A program made the translations under genes and the position numbers. From contig NZ_CP048751.1 in NCBI RefSeq assembly GCF_011064825.1, forward strand, positions 1,178,001 through 1,242,000: DNA of 64,000 nt, given 5' to 3'. Below are positions 40,833-49,637 of the stretch, piece after piece. Numbering within the stretch: position 1 is the stretch's first letter; every line of letters starts with the position of its first letter. The notes beneath the pieces are model-generated. The model saw only the letters and a program-made list of their open reading frames with translations. It searched no databases and was not told where the DNA came from. Source of the DNA: Brevundimonas mediterranea (lineage in GTDB: Bacteria > Pseudomonadota > Alphaproteobacteria > Caulobacterales > Caulobacteraceae).

Positions 40833-41306
40833 TCAGGCCGTGATGTCGACCAGCCTGGCCCCCGCCGCCCGGGCCGCCGCTTCGGGCGCGACCCCCAGCA
40901 ACAGCCCGCGCTGGCCGCCGTTGATCAGTATCTGATCAAACAGAACGGCCGTCTCGTCCATCACCGTCGGTACGGTCTTGCGCTGCCCAAAGGGACTGAC
41001 GCCGCCGACCTTGTAGCCGGTCAACCGTTCCGCATCGGCGGGCTTCATCATCTGCGCCGACTTGCCGCCGATGGCCGCCGCCAGCTTCTTCATGCTGACC
41101 TCGCAGTCGGACGGCGCGATGACGCAGGCCGGCGCGCCGTCGACCAGGGTCATCAGGGTCTTGAACACCTGTTCCGGGGCTTTTCCCACAGCCTGGGCCG
41201 CCTGCAGCCCCACGCGCGGCGCCTCGGGATCATAGTCATAGGCGAACAGTTCGAAGGCGACCCCGGCCTTGGTCAGGGCGACGGTCGCGGGCGTGGTCTT
41301 CGACAT
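40833..41306 (-). CDS. ybaK: Cys-tRNA(Pro)/Cys-tRNA(Cys) deacylase YbaK
   Basis: The 157-residue protein is a complete YbaK/EbsC editing domain: KTTPATVALTKAGVAFELFA, FKTLMTLVDG, PSDCEVSMKKLAAAIGGKSA, and the GGVSPFGQRK loop. It hydrolyses mischarged Cys-tRNA(Pro). The catalytic lysine position in FKTLM is intact. It begins 1 nt after the stop of the DinG-like gene and is probably translated from the same transcript. Confidence 0.93.
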   Translation of the reverse strand: MSKTTPATVALTKAGVAFELFAYDYDPEAPRVGLQAAQAVGKAPEQVFKTLMTLVDGAPACVIAPSDCEVSMKKLAAAIGGKSAQMMKPADAERLTGYKVGGVSPFGQRKTVPTVMDETAVLFDQILINGGQRGLLLGVAPEAAARAAGARLVDITA

Positions 41307-41307
41307 T

Positions 41308-44178
41308 TCAGGTCATCTCGGGGTTCAGGAAACCGCGGGTCAGCGCCACGGCGTCGGCCAGGCCCATGCGCTGGACCTCCGTGCCCGGCGGCAGGCTGGC
41401 GAACAGGCGGGTGGGAGTGGCCGCGTCCAGCATCACGAAGACCCCCTTGTCGTCGCCGCGCCGGATCAACCGCCCGAAGGCCTGGGCGATCCTGGCGCGG
41501 GCCAGGGCGTCGTCATAGCCCCTCCCTTGCGAGAACTGGCCGCCCAGCCGTTCGCGCCGCGCCTTGTGCAGCAGATCCGGGCGGGGCCAGGGCACGCGGT
41601 CGAAGGCCAGAACCCGCAGCGACCGCCCCGGCACATCCACCCCGTCGCGCACGGCGTCCGTGCCCAGGAGGCACGAGTTCTCCTCGACCCGGAACATGTC
41701 GACCAGGGCCCCGACCTCCAGCGGATCGACGTGCTGGGCGTACAGGGGCGCGCCGGCCTTCGCCAGATCCGGGCCGAGCCGTTCATAGACCGCCTTCAAC
41801 CGGCGGATGGCGGTGAACAGGCCCAACCCTCCGCCCCCGGCGGCCAGGAAAAGTTCGCGCATCGCCGCCGCCGTCTGGCGCGGATCGTCCTTGACCAGGT
41901 CGTTGACGACGATGACCCGGCTGTTGGACGCATAGTCGAAGGGGCTCTCGACCTTCAGGGTGCGCGGCGGCTCGATCAGCCGGGCCGAGCCGGTGCGCAG
42001 ACGCGCGAGGTCGAACGGGTCTTCCTGCAAGGGGTCGGACAGGGTGGCCGAGGTCACCAGCACCCCGTGCGCCGGCACGATCACGGCGGCTTCCAGCGGC
42101 ACGGTCGGGTCGATCCAGTGACGGCGCAGGGCCACGTCATGGATGCGGCCGAACGCCGTCTCGGCCGACAGCCAGTCGACGAAGTCCGGATCGGGCTGAT
42201 CCCCGCCGTCCTCCAGCGCCGCCAGCATGGAGCGCCAGCCGGGCAGGGTCATGCGCGCGCGCCGGTCCAGGCCGCGCAACGCCCCTTCGATCCGCGACCG
42301 CTGCGACCCGTCCAGCTCGGCCGCCTCGTCGTCGAGGATGTCCTCCAGATGCCGCGACAGGGCCAGCAGGGGCGCCTCTATGGCCGCCAGAGCCTGAGCC
42401 GCCGCGCGGGCGGTCTCGGCCACGGGGTCGGTCACCGGCTTCAGCGCGCACTCCATGCCGAACTCCGGCCCGCCGTATGTGTTGGTCTCGGCCGTGCGCG
42501 CCCGCAGTTGATCCAAGGCGGCGGCCAGGAAGGCCTCGATGGGACCGATGGGGTTCACCTCACCTGAAGCGGGGGCGACGCGGCCGGACACGCCCTCGCC
42601 CGGCAGCGCGGCCGAAGCGCGGATGGCGTCCTGAAGGGCTTTCAACGCCGCCTCATTGTCCCCGACCATGTCGCCCAGCCGCTGCTCCAGCCCGCGCCCG
42701 CGCCGACCTCGCCCCTCAGGACCGCGTATCCAGCGGCGCAGCTCGGCCGCCTCCTGGCCCGACAGACAGGCGGAAAAGGCGCTGTCGGCGGCGTCGAACA
42801 GGTGGTGGCCCTCGTCGAAGACGATGCGTTTCAGGGCGGCCGTCTCGCCGTCCTGCTTCTGGCCCCGGGCCGAGCGCGCGCCGTCGAGAGCGGCCTGGGT
42901 CAGGACCAGGGCGTGGTTGGCGATGACCAGGTCCGCGCGTCGGCTGGCGCGGATGGTCTTCTCGACGAAACAGCTGCGATAGTGGGGACAGGCGGCGTGG
43001 ACGCATTCGCCGCGCCGGTCCACCAGATTGGCCGCCCCCGCCGCATGGGCGGCGGGCATGGCGAACAGGCCCGGCAGCCAGCCGGGAAAGTCGCCGCCCG
43101 TCATGTCCCCGTCGCGCGTATGCACGGCCCAGCGTCCCGCCAGCGCCAGGCCGACCAGGTCGCCGTTCCCGAGCTGGGCCGCCTGGACCATGTCCTGCAG
43201 ATTCAGGACGCACAGATAGTTCTCGCGCCCCTTGCGGATCACCGCCTTCTTCTTGCGCTCTTCCGGGTCGGGCCACAGGGCATGGCTCTCGCGGTCGATC
43301 TGGCGTTGCAGGGCGCGGGTGTAGGTCGAGATCCAAGCCGCTCCCTGGTTCCGTTCGGCCCACAGGGAGGCGGGCGCCAGATAGCCCAGGGTCTTGCCCG
43401 TGCCTGTGCCCGCCTCGGCCAGCAGCATGCGGGGGCGGCCCTCCTCGTTGCGCGGCGAAAAGGCGAAGGCGGCCTCGGCGGCGTAGTCCGACTGGGTCGG
43501 CCGCGTCTCGTCCAGACCCGAGGCCTGAAGCAGTTTCGCCAGCCGAATCCGCGCGCTCTCGCTATCGACCGGGGCCGACCCCGCCTCGCCACGCGCGGCC
43601 TCGTCCTCCCATTCCGTCAGCCGGCTCCAGACGTCGAGGCCCGAACCGCGATGCTGACGCGCGCGCACCCCGCCGTCCTTCAGCGCCTGCACCACCCGGT
43701 CGCCCCAGGCCCAGCCGGCGCGCTGCATCGTCAGAGCCAGCACATAGGCAGCCTCGCGCTCGGGATAGGCGGGCGCCGCCAGTTCGCCCAGCAGCAGACC
43801 CGCCGCCTCGCGCAGCGCGCCCGCCTGATCCTCGGCCGACCGAGGCTCGGCCAGGCCCAGCGACAGGGCCAGGCCCGTCGGCGACGGAGCGCAGAACCGC
43901 GCCGGCCGGACGAAGGCGTACAGCTCCAGCACATCCATCAGATCCGCCGACCGGGGCGGCGGCGTCAGGCCCAGCCGCCGCGCCGTCAAAGAGGCGTGGG
44001 CCACCATCACCGGTCCGTCGGTGAAGAAGCCCTCAGCCGCCCCCCGCCCGATCTTGCGCGCTCCCGCGTCGTCGCACACCGCGCCTGCGCCTGGCGGGGT
44101 CGCCAGCGCAGGCGGGAGAGGCTGCTGAGGCGCGAAGGCGCTCAGGCCGGTTTCAACAAGGACGGATTCGTCGGACAC
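41308..44178 (-). CDS. DinG-family ATP-dependent DNA helicase
   Basis: The 956-residue XPD-like superfamily 2 helicase has Walker A EAGTGTGKT (255-263), a DEAH-box variant FDEGHHLFD, iron-sulfur cysteines (YLCVLN and GECVHAACPHYRSC) and C-terminal motif VI (IAQAFGRLIRRGDDKG). It unwinds 5'-3', probably at R-loops or damaged forks. Residues ~1-200 are not helicase: VMVAHASLTARRLGL and DVLELYAFVRP resemble a DnaQ-type exonuclease domain that has lost its acidic residues. The start is a GTG at 44178. DinG in E. coli lacks this N-terminal region. Confidence 0.88.
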   Translation of the reverse strand: MSDESVLVETGLSAFAPQQPLPPALATPPGAGAVCDDAGARKIGRGAAEGFFTDGPVMVAHASLTARRLGLTPPPRSADLMDVLELYAFVRPARFCAPSPTGLALSLGLAEPRSAEDQAGALREAAGLLLGELAAPAYPEREAAYVLALTMQRAGWAWGDRVVQALKDGGVRARQHRGSGLDVWSRLTEWEDEAARGEAGSAPVDSESARIRLAKLLQASGLDETRPTQSDYAAEAAFAFSPRNEEGRPRMLLAEAGTGTGKTLGYLAPASLWAERNQGAAWISTYTRALQRQIDRESHALWPDPEERKKKAVIRKGRENYLCVLNLQDMVQAAQLGNGDLVGLALAGRWAVHTRDGDMTGGDFPGWLPGLFAMPAAHAAGAANLVDRRGECVHAACPHYRSCFVEKTIRASRRADLVIANHALVLTQAALDGARSARGQKQDGETAALKRIVFDEGHHLFDAADSAFSACLSGQEAAELRRWIRGPEGRGRRGRGLEQRLGDMVGDNEAALKALQDAIRASAALPGEGVSGRVAPASGEVNPIGPIEAFLAAALDQLRARTAETNTYGGPEFGMECALKPVTDPVAETARAAAQALAAIEAPLLALSRHLEDILDDEAAELDGSQRSRIEGALRGLDRRARMTLPGWRSMLAALEDGGDQPDPDFVDWLSAETAFGRIHDVALRRHWIDPTVPLEAAVIVPAHGVLVTSATLSDPLQEDPFDLARLRTGSARLIEPPRTLKVESPFDYASNSRVIVVNDLVKDDPRQTAAAMRELFLAAGGGGLGLFTAIRRLKAVYERLGPDLAKAGAPLYAQHVDPLEVGALVDMFRVEENSCLLGTDAVRDGVDVPGRSLRVLAFDRVPWPRPDLLHKARRERLGGQFSQGRGYDDALARARIAQAFGRLIRRGDDKGVFVMLDAATPTRLFASLPPGTEVQRMGLADAVALTRGFLNPEMT

Positions 44179-44258
44179 GCGCGATAGATAGCGGGCCTGA
44201 GATAGAAACGGAACGAGAACATCTAGCGATTGAGGCTCTTGCGCGCTAATTGTCGGCC

Positions 44259-44447
44259 ATGGCCGCTAAGACAAAACTCCTGACCATTAACGGCCTGCTG
44301 GCTGTGACCCTGCTGGCGGCGATGGTCGTCGGCGTAGCTGGATTAGCCGCCTGGCCCAAGATCAGGGGATTTGTCGCCCAGGATTCTTGTCTTGATGCAG
44401 GCGGCGCATGGAACGGCCACGCCTGCGTAGGCGCTCGGCTGGGGTGA
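44259..44447 (+). CDS. Small single-pass membrane protein
   Basis: The 62-residue protein has one membrane helix (NGLLAVTLLAAMVVGVAGLA) and a short exported tail with two cysteines, DSCLDAGGAWNGHACVG, which can form a disulfide. This C-LDxGGxW-C tail recurs in small hypothetical proteins. The stop overlaps the GTG start of the helicase gene (GTGA), so the two genes are linked. I chose the ATG at 44259 over an upstream TTG. Function is unknown. Confidence 0.65.
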   Translation: MAAKTKLLTINGLLAVTLLAAMVVGVAGLAAWPKIRGFVAQDSCLDAGGAWNGHACVGARLG

Positions 44448-46921
44448 CGTCCCTTCCCCCTCTCTTCGCCGACTGGTTCGCGGGGCGCGGCTGGTCGCCC
44501 CGGCGGCATCAGCTGGAGATGGTGGCGGCGGGCCAGGCGGGTCGTCACGCCCTGCTGGTGGCGCCGACCGGCGGGGGCAAGACCTTGGCCGGCTTCCTGC
44601 CCAGCCTGATCGACTTGGCCGAGCGGGGGCCCCGGCCGCAGCATGGGCCGGGCTCGGGCGTGCATACCCTGTATCTGTCGCCGCTGAAGGCCCTGACCAC
44701 CGACGTCGAGCGCAATCTGATGACGCCGATCCGCGAGATCGGGCTGAACATCCACGTCGAGACGCGGACGGGCGACACCAAACAGTCCAAACGCCAGCGC
44801 CAGCGCGACTTCCCGCCCGACATCCTGCTGACCACGCCCGAACAACTGGCCCTGTTCTGCGCCTGGGAGGGGGCGCGGTCCTATTTCGCCGACCTGAAAT
44901 GCGTCGTTCTGGACGAGGTCCACGCCATCTGGAGCGGCAAGCGCGGCGACCTGTTAGCCCTGGGCCTGGCGCGGCTGCAGCAGTTTTCGCCGGGGATGCG
45001 CCGGGTGGGGCTGAGCGCGACCATCGAAGACCCGGACCTGATCAGAGGCTGGCTGAGCCCCCCCCCAACGGTCGAGGACGTCGCCCTCGTCAAGGGCGAC
45101 CCCGGCGCCCCAGCCGTGATCGACGTCCTGATCTCCGAGGGCAAGGTCCCCTGGGCGGGCCATACCGGCCGCCACGCCATCCCCGAAGTCTACGCCGCCA
45201 TCCAGCGCGCGACCCTGGCCCTGATCTTCGTCAACACCCGCTGGCAGTCGGAGTTCGTTTTCCAGCAACTGTGGGCGATCAACGACGACAATCTGCCCAT
45301 CGGCCTGCACCACGGCTCCCTGGCGGCCGAACAGAGGCGCAAGATCGAGGCGGCGATGGCGCGCGGCGACCTCAGGGCCGTGGTCTGCACCTCGACTCTC
45401 GACCTCGGCATCGACTGGGGCGACGTCGATCTGGTCATCCAGATGGCGGCGCCCAAGGGCTCCAGCCGTCTGGTCCAGCGGATCGGCCGCGCCAACCACC
45501 GGCTGGACGAGCCGTCGCGCGCCCTTCTGGTGCCCGCCAGCCGGTTCGAGATGCTGGAATGCCAGGCGGCGCGCGAGGCGGTGGCCGACAACGCCTTCGA
45601 CTGGGAGCCGATCCATATCGGCACCCTGGATGCGCTGGCCCAGCACGTCATGGGCGTCGCCTGTTCCGAGGCCTTCGACATCCAGGCCCTGTATGACGAG
45701 ATCACCGGCTGCGGCCCCTATCGCGACCTGGCGTGGGAGCAGTTCGAGGAGGTGGTCGATTTCGTCGCCACCGGCGGATACGCGCTGCGCACCTATGATC
45801 GGTTCGCCCGTATCGTCCGCACCCCCGACGGCCGCTGGAAGGCCCGCACCAAGGACATCGCCCAGCGCCACCGGATGAATGTCGGCGCCATCGTCTCGGC
45901 CGGAACCCTGAACGTGCGGGTGGCGGGCCGTCGCGGCGGGGCCTCGCGCCAGTTGGTCCCGGGCCGCAAGGTGGGCGAGGCCGAGGAATGGTATTTCGAA
46001 CAGCTGACGCCCGGCGACACCTTCCTGTTCGCCGGCCAGGTCTGGGCGTTCCAGGGCATTGTCGGGACCGACGCCCTGGTCAGCCACGCCAATGACAAGG
46101 ACCCGAAGATCCCGTCCTGGGGCGGGTCCAAATTCCCCCTGTCCACCTCCCTGGCCGACCGGGTGCGGACCATGGTCCAGGACCCTGACCACTGGCGCGT
46201 CCTGCCGCCCGACGTGCAGGAATGGCTTGAGCTTCAGGCCGAACGGTCCGCCATTCCCGACGCCGAATCCATGCTGGTCGAGACCTTTCCGCGCGGCAGT
46301 CGGCATTTCCTGGTCGCCTATCCGTTCGAGGGCAATCTGGCCCACACCACGCTTTGCATGCTGTTGACGCGACGGCTGGACCGGCTGGGCGTCGGCCCGC
46401 TGGGCTTCGTCGTCACCGACTATTCCCTGGCCATCTGGTCCATCAAGCCAATGGACCAGATCGACCTGGACGCCCTGTTCCAGTCCGACATGCTGGGCGA
46501 CGACCTGGAGGCCTGGCTGGAGGAAAGCTTCATGATGAAGCGGTCCTTCCGCAATTGCGCCCTGATCTCGGGCCTGATCGAGCGCCGCCAGCCGGGCGCC
46601 GAGAAGACCGGGCGTCAGGTCACCTTCTCCACCGACCTGATCTACGACGTGCTGCGCCGCCACCAGCCCGACCATCTGCTGCTCAAGACCGCCCGCGCCG
46701 ACGCCGCCTCCGGCCTGCTGGACGTGGCGCGCCTGGGCCAGATGCTGGCGCGGATCGAGGGCCGGATCCGGCATCAGGCCCTGACCCGTCCCTCGCCCTT
46801 CTGCGTGCCGGTTCTGGTCCAGATCGGGCGCGAGCGGGTGGGCGGCGACGCGGCCGAAATGATCCTGGATGAGAGCGCCGAACATCTGATCGCCGAAGTC
46901 ATGGACGAGGACGCGCCATGA
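44444..46921 (+). CDS. Ligase-associated DNA damage response DEXH-box helicase (Lhr-like)
   Basis: The 825-residue SF2 helicase has Walker A VAPTGGGKTLAGF, DEVHAIW, SATIEDPDLI and a QRIGRANHR motif VI, followed by the Lhr-type C-terminal winged-helix/HTH region. It matches the helicase that clusters with an ATP-dependent DNA ligase (LigC-like), a metallo-beta-lactamase exonuclease and the PdeM phosphoesterase. Here PdeM follows with an ATGA overlap, but ligase and exonuclease genes are not adjacent. A role in 3' processing of damage is inferred from the association. The GTG start overlaps a small membrane-protein gene. Confidence 0.87.
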   Translation: MTSLPPLFADWFAGRGWSPRRHQLEMVAAGQAGRHALLVAPTGGGKTLAGFLPSLIDLAERGPRPQHGPGSGVHTLYLSPLKALTTDVERNLMTPIREIGLNIHVETRTGDTKQSKRQRQRDFPPDILLTTPEQLALFCAWEGARSYFADLKCVVLDEVHAIWSGKRGDLLALGLARLQQFSPGMRRVGLSATIEDPDLIRGWLSPPPTVEDVALVKGDPGAPAVIDVLISEGKVPWAGHTGRHAIPEVYAAIQRATLALIFVNTRWQSEFVFQQLWAINDDNLPIGLHHGSLAAEQRRKIEAAMARGDLRAVVCTSTLDLGIDWGDVDLVIQMAAPKGSSRLVQRIGRANHRLDEPSRALLVPASRFEMLECQAAREAVADNAFDWEPIHIGTLDALAQHVMGVACSEAFDIQALYDEITGCGPYRDLAWEQFEEVVDFVATGGYALRTYDRFARIVRTPDGRWKARTKDIAQRHRMNVGAIVSAGTLNVRVAGRRGGASRQLVPGRKVGEAEEWYFEQLTPGDTFLFAGQVWAFQGIVGTDALVSHANDKDPKIPSWGGSKFPLSTSLADRVRTMVQDPDHWRVLPPDVQEWLELQAERSAIPDAESMLVETFPRGSRHFLVAYPFEGNLAHTTLCMLLTRRLDRLGVGPLGFVVTDYSLAIWSIKPMDQIDLDALFQSDMLGDDLEAWLEESFMMKRSFRNCALISGLIERRQPGAEKTGRQVTFSTDLIYDVLRRHQPDHLLLKTARADAASGLLDVARLGQMLARIEGRIRHQALTRPSPFCVPVLVQIGRERVGGDAAEMILDESAEHLIAEVMDEDAP

Positions 46922-47670
46922 ACGCCGCCCTGCGCCAGACCCTGTCCCCCGCGCGCAAGCCCTGCGGTTCGTTGCGCGTTCAGATCGCGGGCGAGACCTG
47001 CGTGCTGCGCTGTTCGGGCGCCCTGTGGCTCCCGGCCCATCGCGCCCTGATCGCCGCCGACCTGCACCTGGAGAAGGGTTCGGCCTTCGCCGCGCGCGGC
47101 CAGATGCTGCCGCCCTACGACAGCCGCGCCACCCTGGACCGGCTGGAGACCGAGATCGCCGACCTCGACCCCGGCCTTGTCGTGTTGTTGGGCGACAGCT
47201 TCCATGACGCCCGGGCCATCGGACGGATGGCGGATGAGGACCGGGCGCGGCTGGACCGGTTGGCGGGCGGCCGAAACTGGCTGTGGCTGGAAGGCAATCA
47301 TGACCACAAGGCCCTGGCCGACGACGCCCGGACCGAGGCGTCCCTGCCCGGCCGGGTCGTGGGCGACATGGCCCTGGGCGCCCTGCGCCTGACCCACGAG
47401 CCGGAGCCCCGAACGCCGGCGGACGACCGCCAGGGCGAGGTCGCCGGCCACCTGCACCCCGCCGCCCGCGTCGTCGCCTACGGCCGCGGCGTGCGTCGTC
47501 CCTGTTTCGTCACCGACGGATCGCGCCTGATCCTGCCCGCTTTCGGCGCCTTCACTGGCGGGCTGGACGTGCGCGACCCCGTCATCGCCGGCCTGTTTGC
47601 CACAGAGCCCCTGACGGCCGTCCTGGGCCGCGACAAGGTTCACGCCATCGCCTGGGATCGCCTGCCCTGA
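46918..47670 (+). CDS. pdeM: Ligase-associated DNA damage response endonuclease PdeM
   Basis: The 250-residue calcineurin-like phosphoesterase has all metal-ligand motifs: AADLHLEKG (D-x-H), VLLGDSFHD (GD), EGNHDHKAL (GNHD) and GHLHPAARV (GH-x-H). PdeM is named from its conserved pairing with the DEXH helicase; biochemical nuclease activity is assigned to the family rather than shown here. The gene overlaps the helicase stop. A 72-nt gap separates it from the chemotaxis locus. Confidence 0.88.
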   Translation: MNAALRQTLSPARKPCGSLRVQIAGETCVLRCSGALWLPAHRALIAADLHLEKGSAFAARGQMLPPYDSRATLDRLETEIADLDPGLVVLLGDSFHDARAIGRMADEDRARLDRLAGGRNWLWLEGNHDHKALADDARTEASLPGRVVGDMALGALRLTHEPEPRTPADDRQGEVAGHLHPAARVVAYGRGVRRPCFVTDGSRLILPAFGAFTGGLDVRDPVIAGLFATEPLTAVLGRDKVHAIAWDRLP

Positions 47671-47742
47671 TCTCTTCCGCCCAGCGCAGAAATTCGAGTC
47701 GGCGTTTACGGTCGGTTTTCCTGTGCCGCGTAACCTGGGTTC

Positions 47743-49560
47743 ATGACTCTCAGAATGAGACCCAGCATGCAGGCGCAAGCGCAGCATTTCGATCCCGCCG
47801 CGACCGCCGACGCCGTCGTCGATTCAGGCGTTGATTCCGCCCCCCCCTTCTTCGCGCCCGTCGTCGCTTCTGACGTCACGGATCAGCTCGAAGCGGCGCG
47901 CGCCCTGGTCGAGAGCCGTTTTTCCGATGCGGGCGAACGCCTGGCCGGATCACTCGAAATGGTCGGCCGGCTGATCGAGGCCCTCGACCGGCTGGGTCTG
48001 ACGCTGAACGTCGAATCGGTCTCGCACACCAGCAACGAGTTGCTGTCGACGGCGGAAAGCCTGAACGCCCTGCCCCTTACGCAGAAACGGCGGGTGGCGG
48101 ATCTGGATCAGTTGAAGACCGCCGGCGCCCTGCTGGAGGCCGATATAGACGTTATGCGCACCACGCTGCGCTATCTGCGCGCCTTCGCCCTGAACGTGAA
48201 GATCACGGCCGGCGCGACCATCCGGGCCGCAGACGAGTTCGCCGGTTTCGCCGAGCGGATGTGTGAACAGTTGGACTTCGGCGTGTCCCAACTGGACCAA
48301 CTGGCCGAGGAGCTTACGCGGCTCGCACGCCAACTGGACGGCGCCCTGACCTTCGAAGAGGGGCTGGGCGGCAAGTACAAGGAGCTGATTCCGGCGGTGC
48401 CGGACAAGCTGGCGCTCGACGCCGAGACGCTCCGCGTGAACCACGCCCGCATCGCCGAGGTCGCCGCCTCGGTCGCCGCCATCGCGCGCGACATCCAGAT
48501 GAAGGTCGGCAAGGCCCTGATGGCCCTGCAGATCGGGGACATCACCCGCCAGCGGATCGAACACGTCCAGCTGGGCATCCAGGTCGCGGCCCGCACGGTT
48601 CGCGAGGCGGACCTGTCGCCCGAGGCGCGCGACCGGGCCGAACGCCGCCTGCTGCACATGGTCGCCGACCAGATGGCGGACATCGCCACCGATTTCGAGG
48701 CCGAAGCGGCCAAGGTCGTCCACAGCCTGTCCGGCATGGCCCAGGACACCAAACAGATCATGGTCATTCACGGCCTGTCCGACGGCGGGGGCGACCTGCG
48801 CGACCTCGAGATCAGTCTGGGTCGGGCCGGTCTGTTGATCGATGACGTCACAGCGGCCATGACCAACGCCCAGCGCATCAGCGGCGAGACCGTCTCGGCG
48901 GTCGAGGCCCTGGCCCGACGGGTGGACGCCATCCAGAAGGTCAAACGCGACATCCAGCAGATGGCGATCAACAGCAGCCTGCGCTGCAATCGTCTGGGGG
49001 AAATCGGCAAGCCCCTGAGCGTCATCGCCATCGAGCTGAGCAGCCACGCCAGCCATCTGGAAGACGCCGCCGATCAGACCCTGGGTTCCCTGACCGCCCT
49101 GGCCGGCCTGGCCAACGGGATGGAGACCACCCAACCCGGCGACGCGCACGTGGACGCCGGACGCCTGAACGGGGTGCAGAGCCAGTTGCGCCGCGCCGCC
49201 GACGTGGTCGAGAACGATCTGGTCGGTCTGGGCGCCCATGGCGAGGCCACGGCCCGGTCGCTGGCCCTGGCCGCCGACCAGCTGGGCCTGAAGGAAGACC
49301 TGGGCGACGCCCTGCACACCGCCGCCATCGCCCTGGCCGAGGCCGCCGGACCAGTGGTCGAGGACCTGACCGATATCGCCGGAGTGGTGGACGCCGCCAT
49401 GACCGAGATCGGGCGCTGCTACACCATGGCGCGCGAGCGGACGGTCCACGCGGCCCATGCGGTCTTTACCGAGACCGACAAGACCGACGAGGCGACGACG
49501 ACGGAAACAGCCGGTGAAACGGCCGCCGCCGAGGACGAATTCGACGACCTTCTGTTCTGA
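47743..49560 (+). CDS. Soluble receptor-like chemotaxis protein with CheZ-like motif and tail
   Basis: The 605-residue, almost entirely helical protein has no membrane segment or signal. Residues 258-275 (ALMALQIGDITRQRIEHV) resemble the CheZ catalytic helix, with D266 and Q270 at the D-x-x-x-Q positions. Residues 407-432 (MAINSSLRCNRLGEIGKPLS, then VIAIEL) align to a receptor hairpin tip. The C-terminus, acidic and ending FDDLLF, resembles the CheY-binding tail of CheZ. Other in-frame ATGs exist at 47755 and 47767. It converges with cheB and likely joins this locus's CheY control as phosphatase or scaffold; generic annotation would be 'methyl-accepting chemotaxis protein'. Confidence 0.7.
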   Translation: MTLRMRPSMQAQAQHFDPAATADAVVDSGVDSAPPFFAPVVASDVTDQLEAARALVESRFSDAGERLAGSLEMVGRLIEALDRLGLTLNVESVSHTSNELLSTAESLNALPLTQKRRVADLDQLKTAGALLEADIDVMRTTLRYLRAFALNVKITAGATIRAADEFAGFAERMCEQLDFGVSQLDQLAEELTRLARQLDGALTFEEGLGGKYKELIPAVPDKLALDAETLRVNHARIAEVAASVAAIARDIQMKVGKALMALQIGDITRQRIEHVQLGIQVAARTVREADLSPEARDRAERRLLHMVADQMADIATDFEAEAAKVVHSLSGMAQDTKQIMVIHGLSDGGGDLRDLEISLGRAGLLIDDVTAAMTNAQRISGETVSAVEALARRVDAIQKVKRDIQQMAINSSLRCNRLGEIGKPLSVIAIELSSHASHLEDAADQTLGSLTALAGLANGMETTQPGDAHVDAGRLNGVQSQLRRAADVVENDLVGLGAHGEATARSLALAADQLGLKEDLGDALHTAAIALAEAAGPVVEDLTDIAGVVDAAMTEIGRCYTMARERTVHAAHAVFTETDKTDEATTTETAGETAAAEDEFDDLLF

Positions 49561-49595
49561 TCCGGGCGGCGGTCGGGCGCGATAGGCGCAGGCCT

Positions 49596-49633
49596 GGCCC
49601 CGTCCGCCTGCCTGTCTGTCTGTCCGCGGGGCC
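49596..49633. other. Hairpin between convergent chemotaxis genes
   Basis: GGCCCCG (49596-49602) and CGGGGCC (49627-49633) can pair around a 24-nt loop holding a short CTGT tandem run (about 49611-49624). It lies in the 77-nt gap between the receptor-like gene and cheB. It lacks a T-tract, so it is at best a weak bidirectional terminator. Confidence 0.3.
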
Positions 49634-49637
49634 GCCG

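Noticed and set aside
44954..46885. 643-codon open frame opposite the repair helicase
   Set aside because: Antisense shadow; no recognisable domain and composition driven by the sense gene.
49611..49624. Short CTGT tandem run as a possible phase-variable repeat
   Set aside because: Only about three units and intergenic; too short for slippage-based switching.
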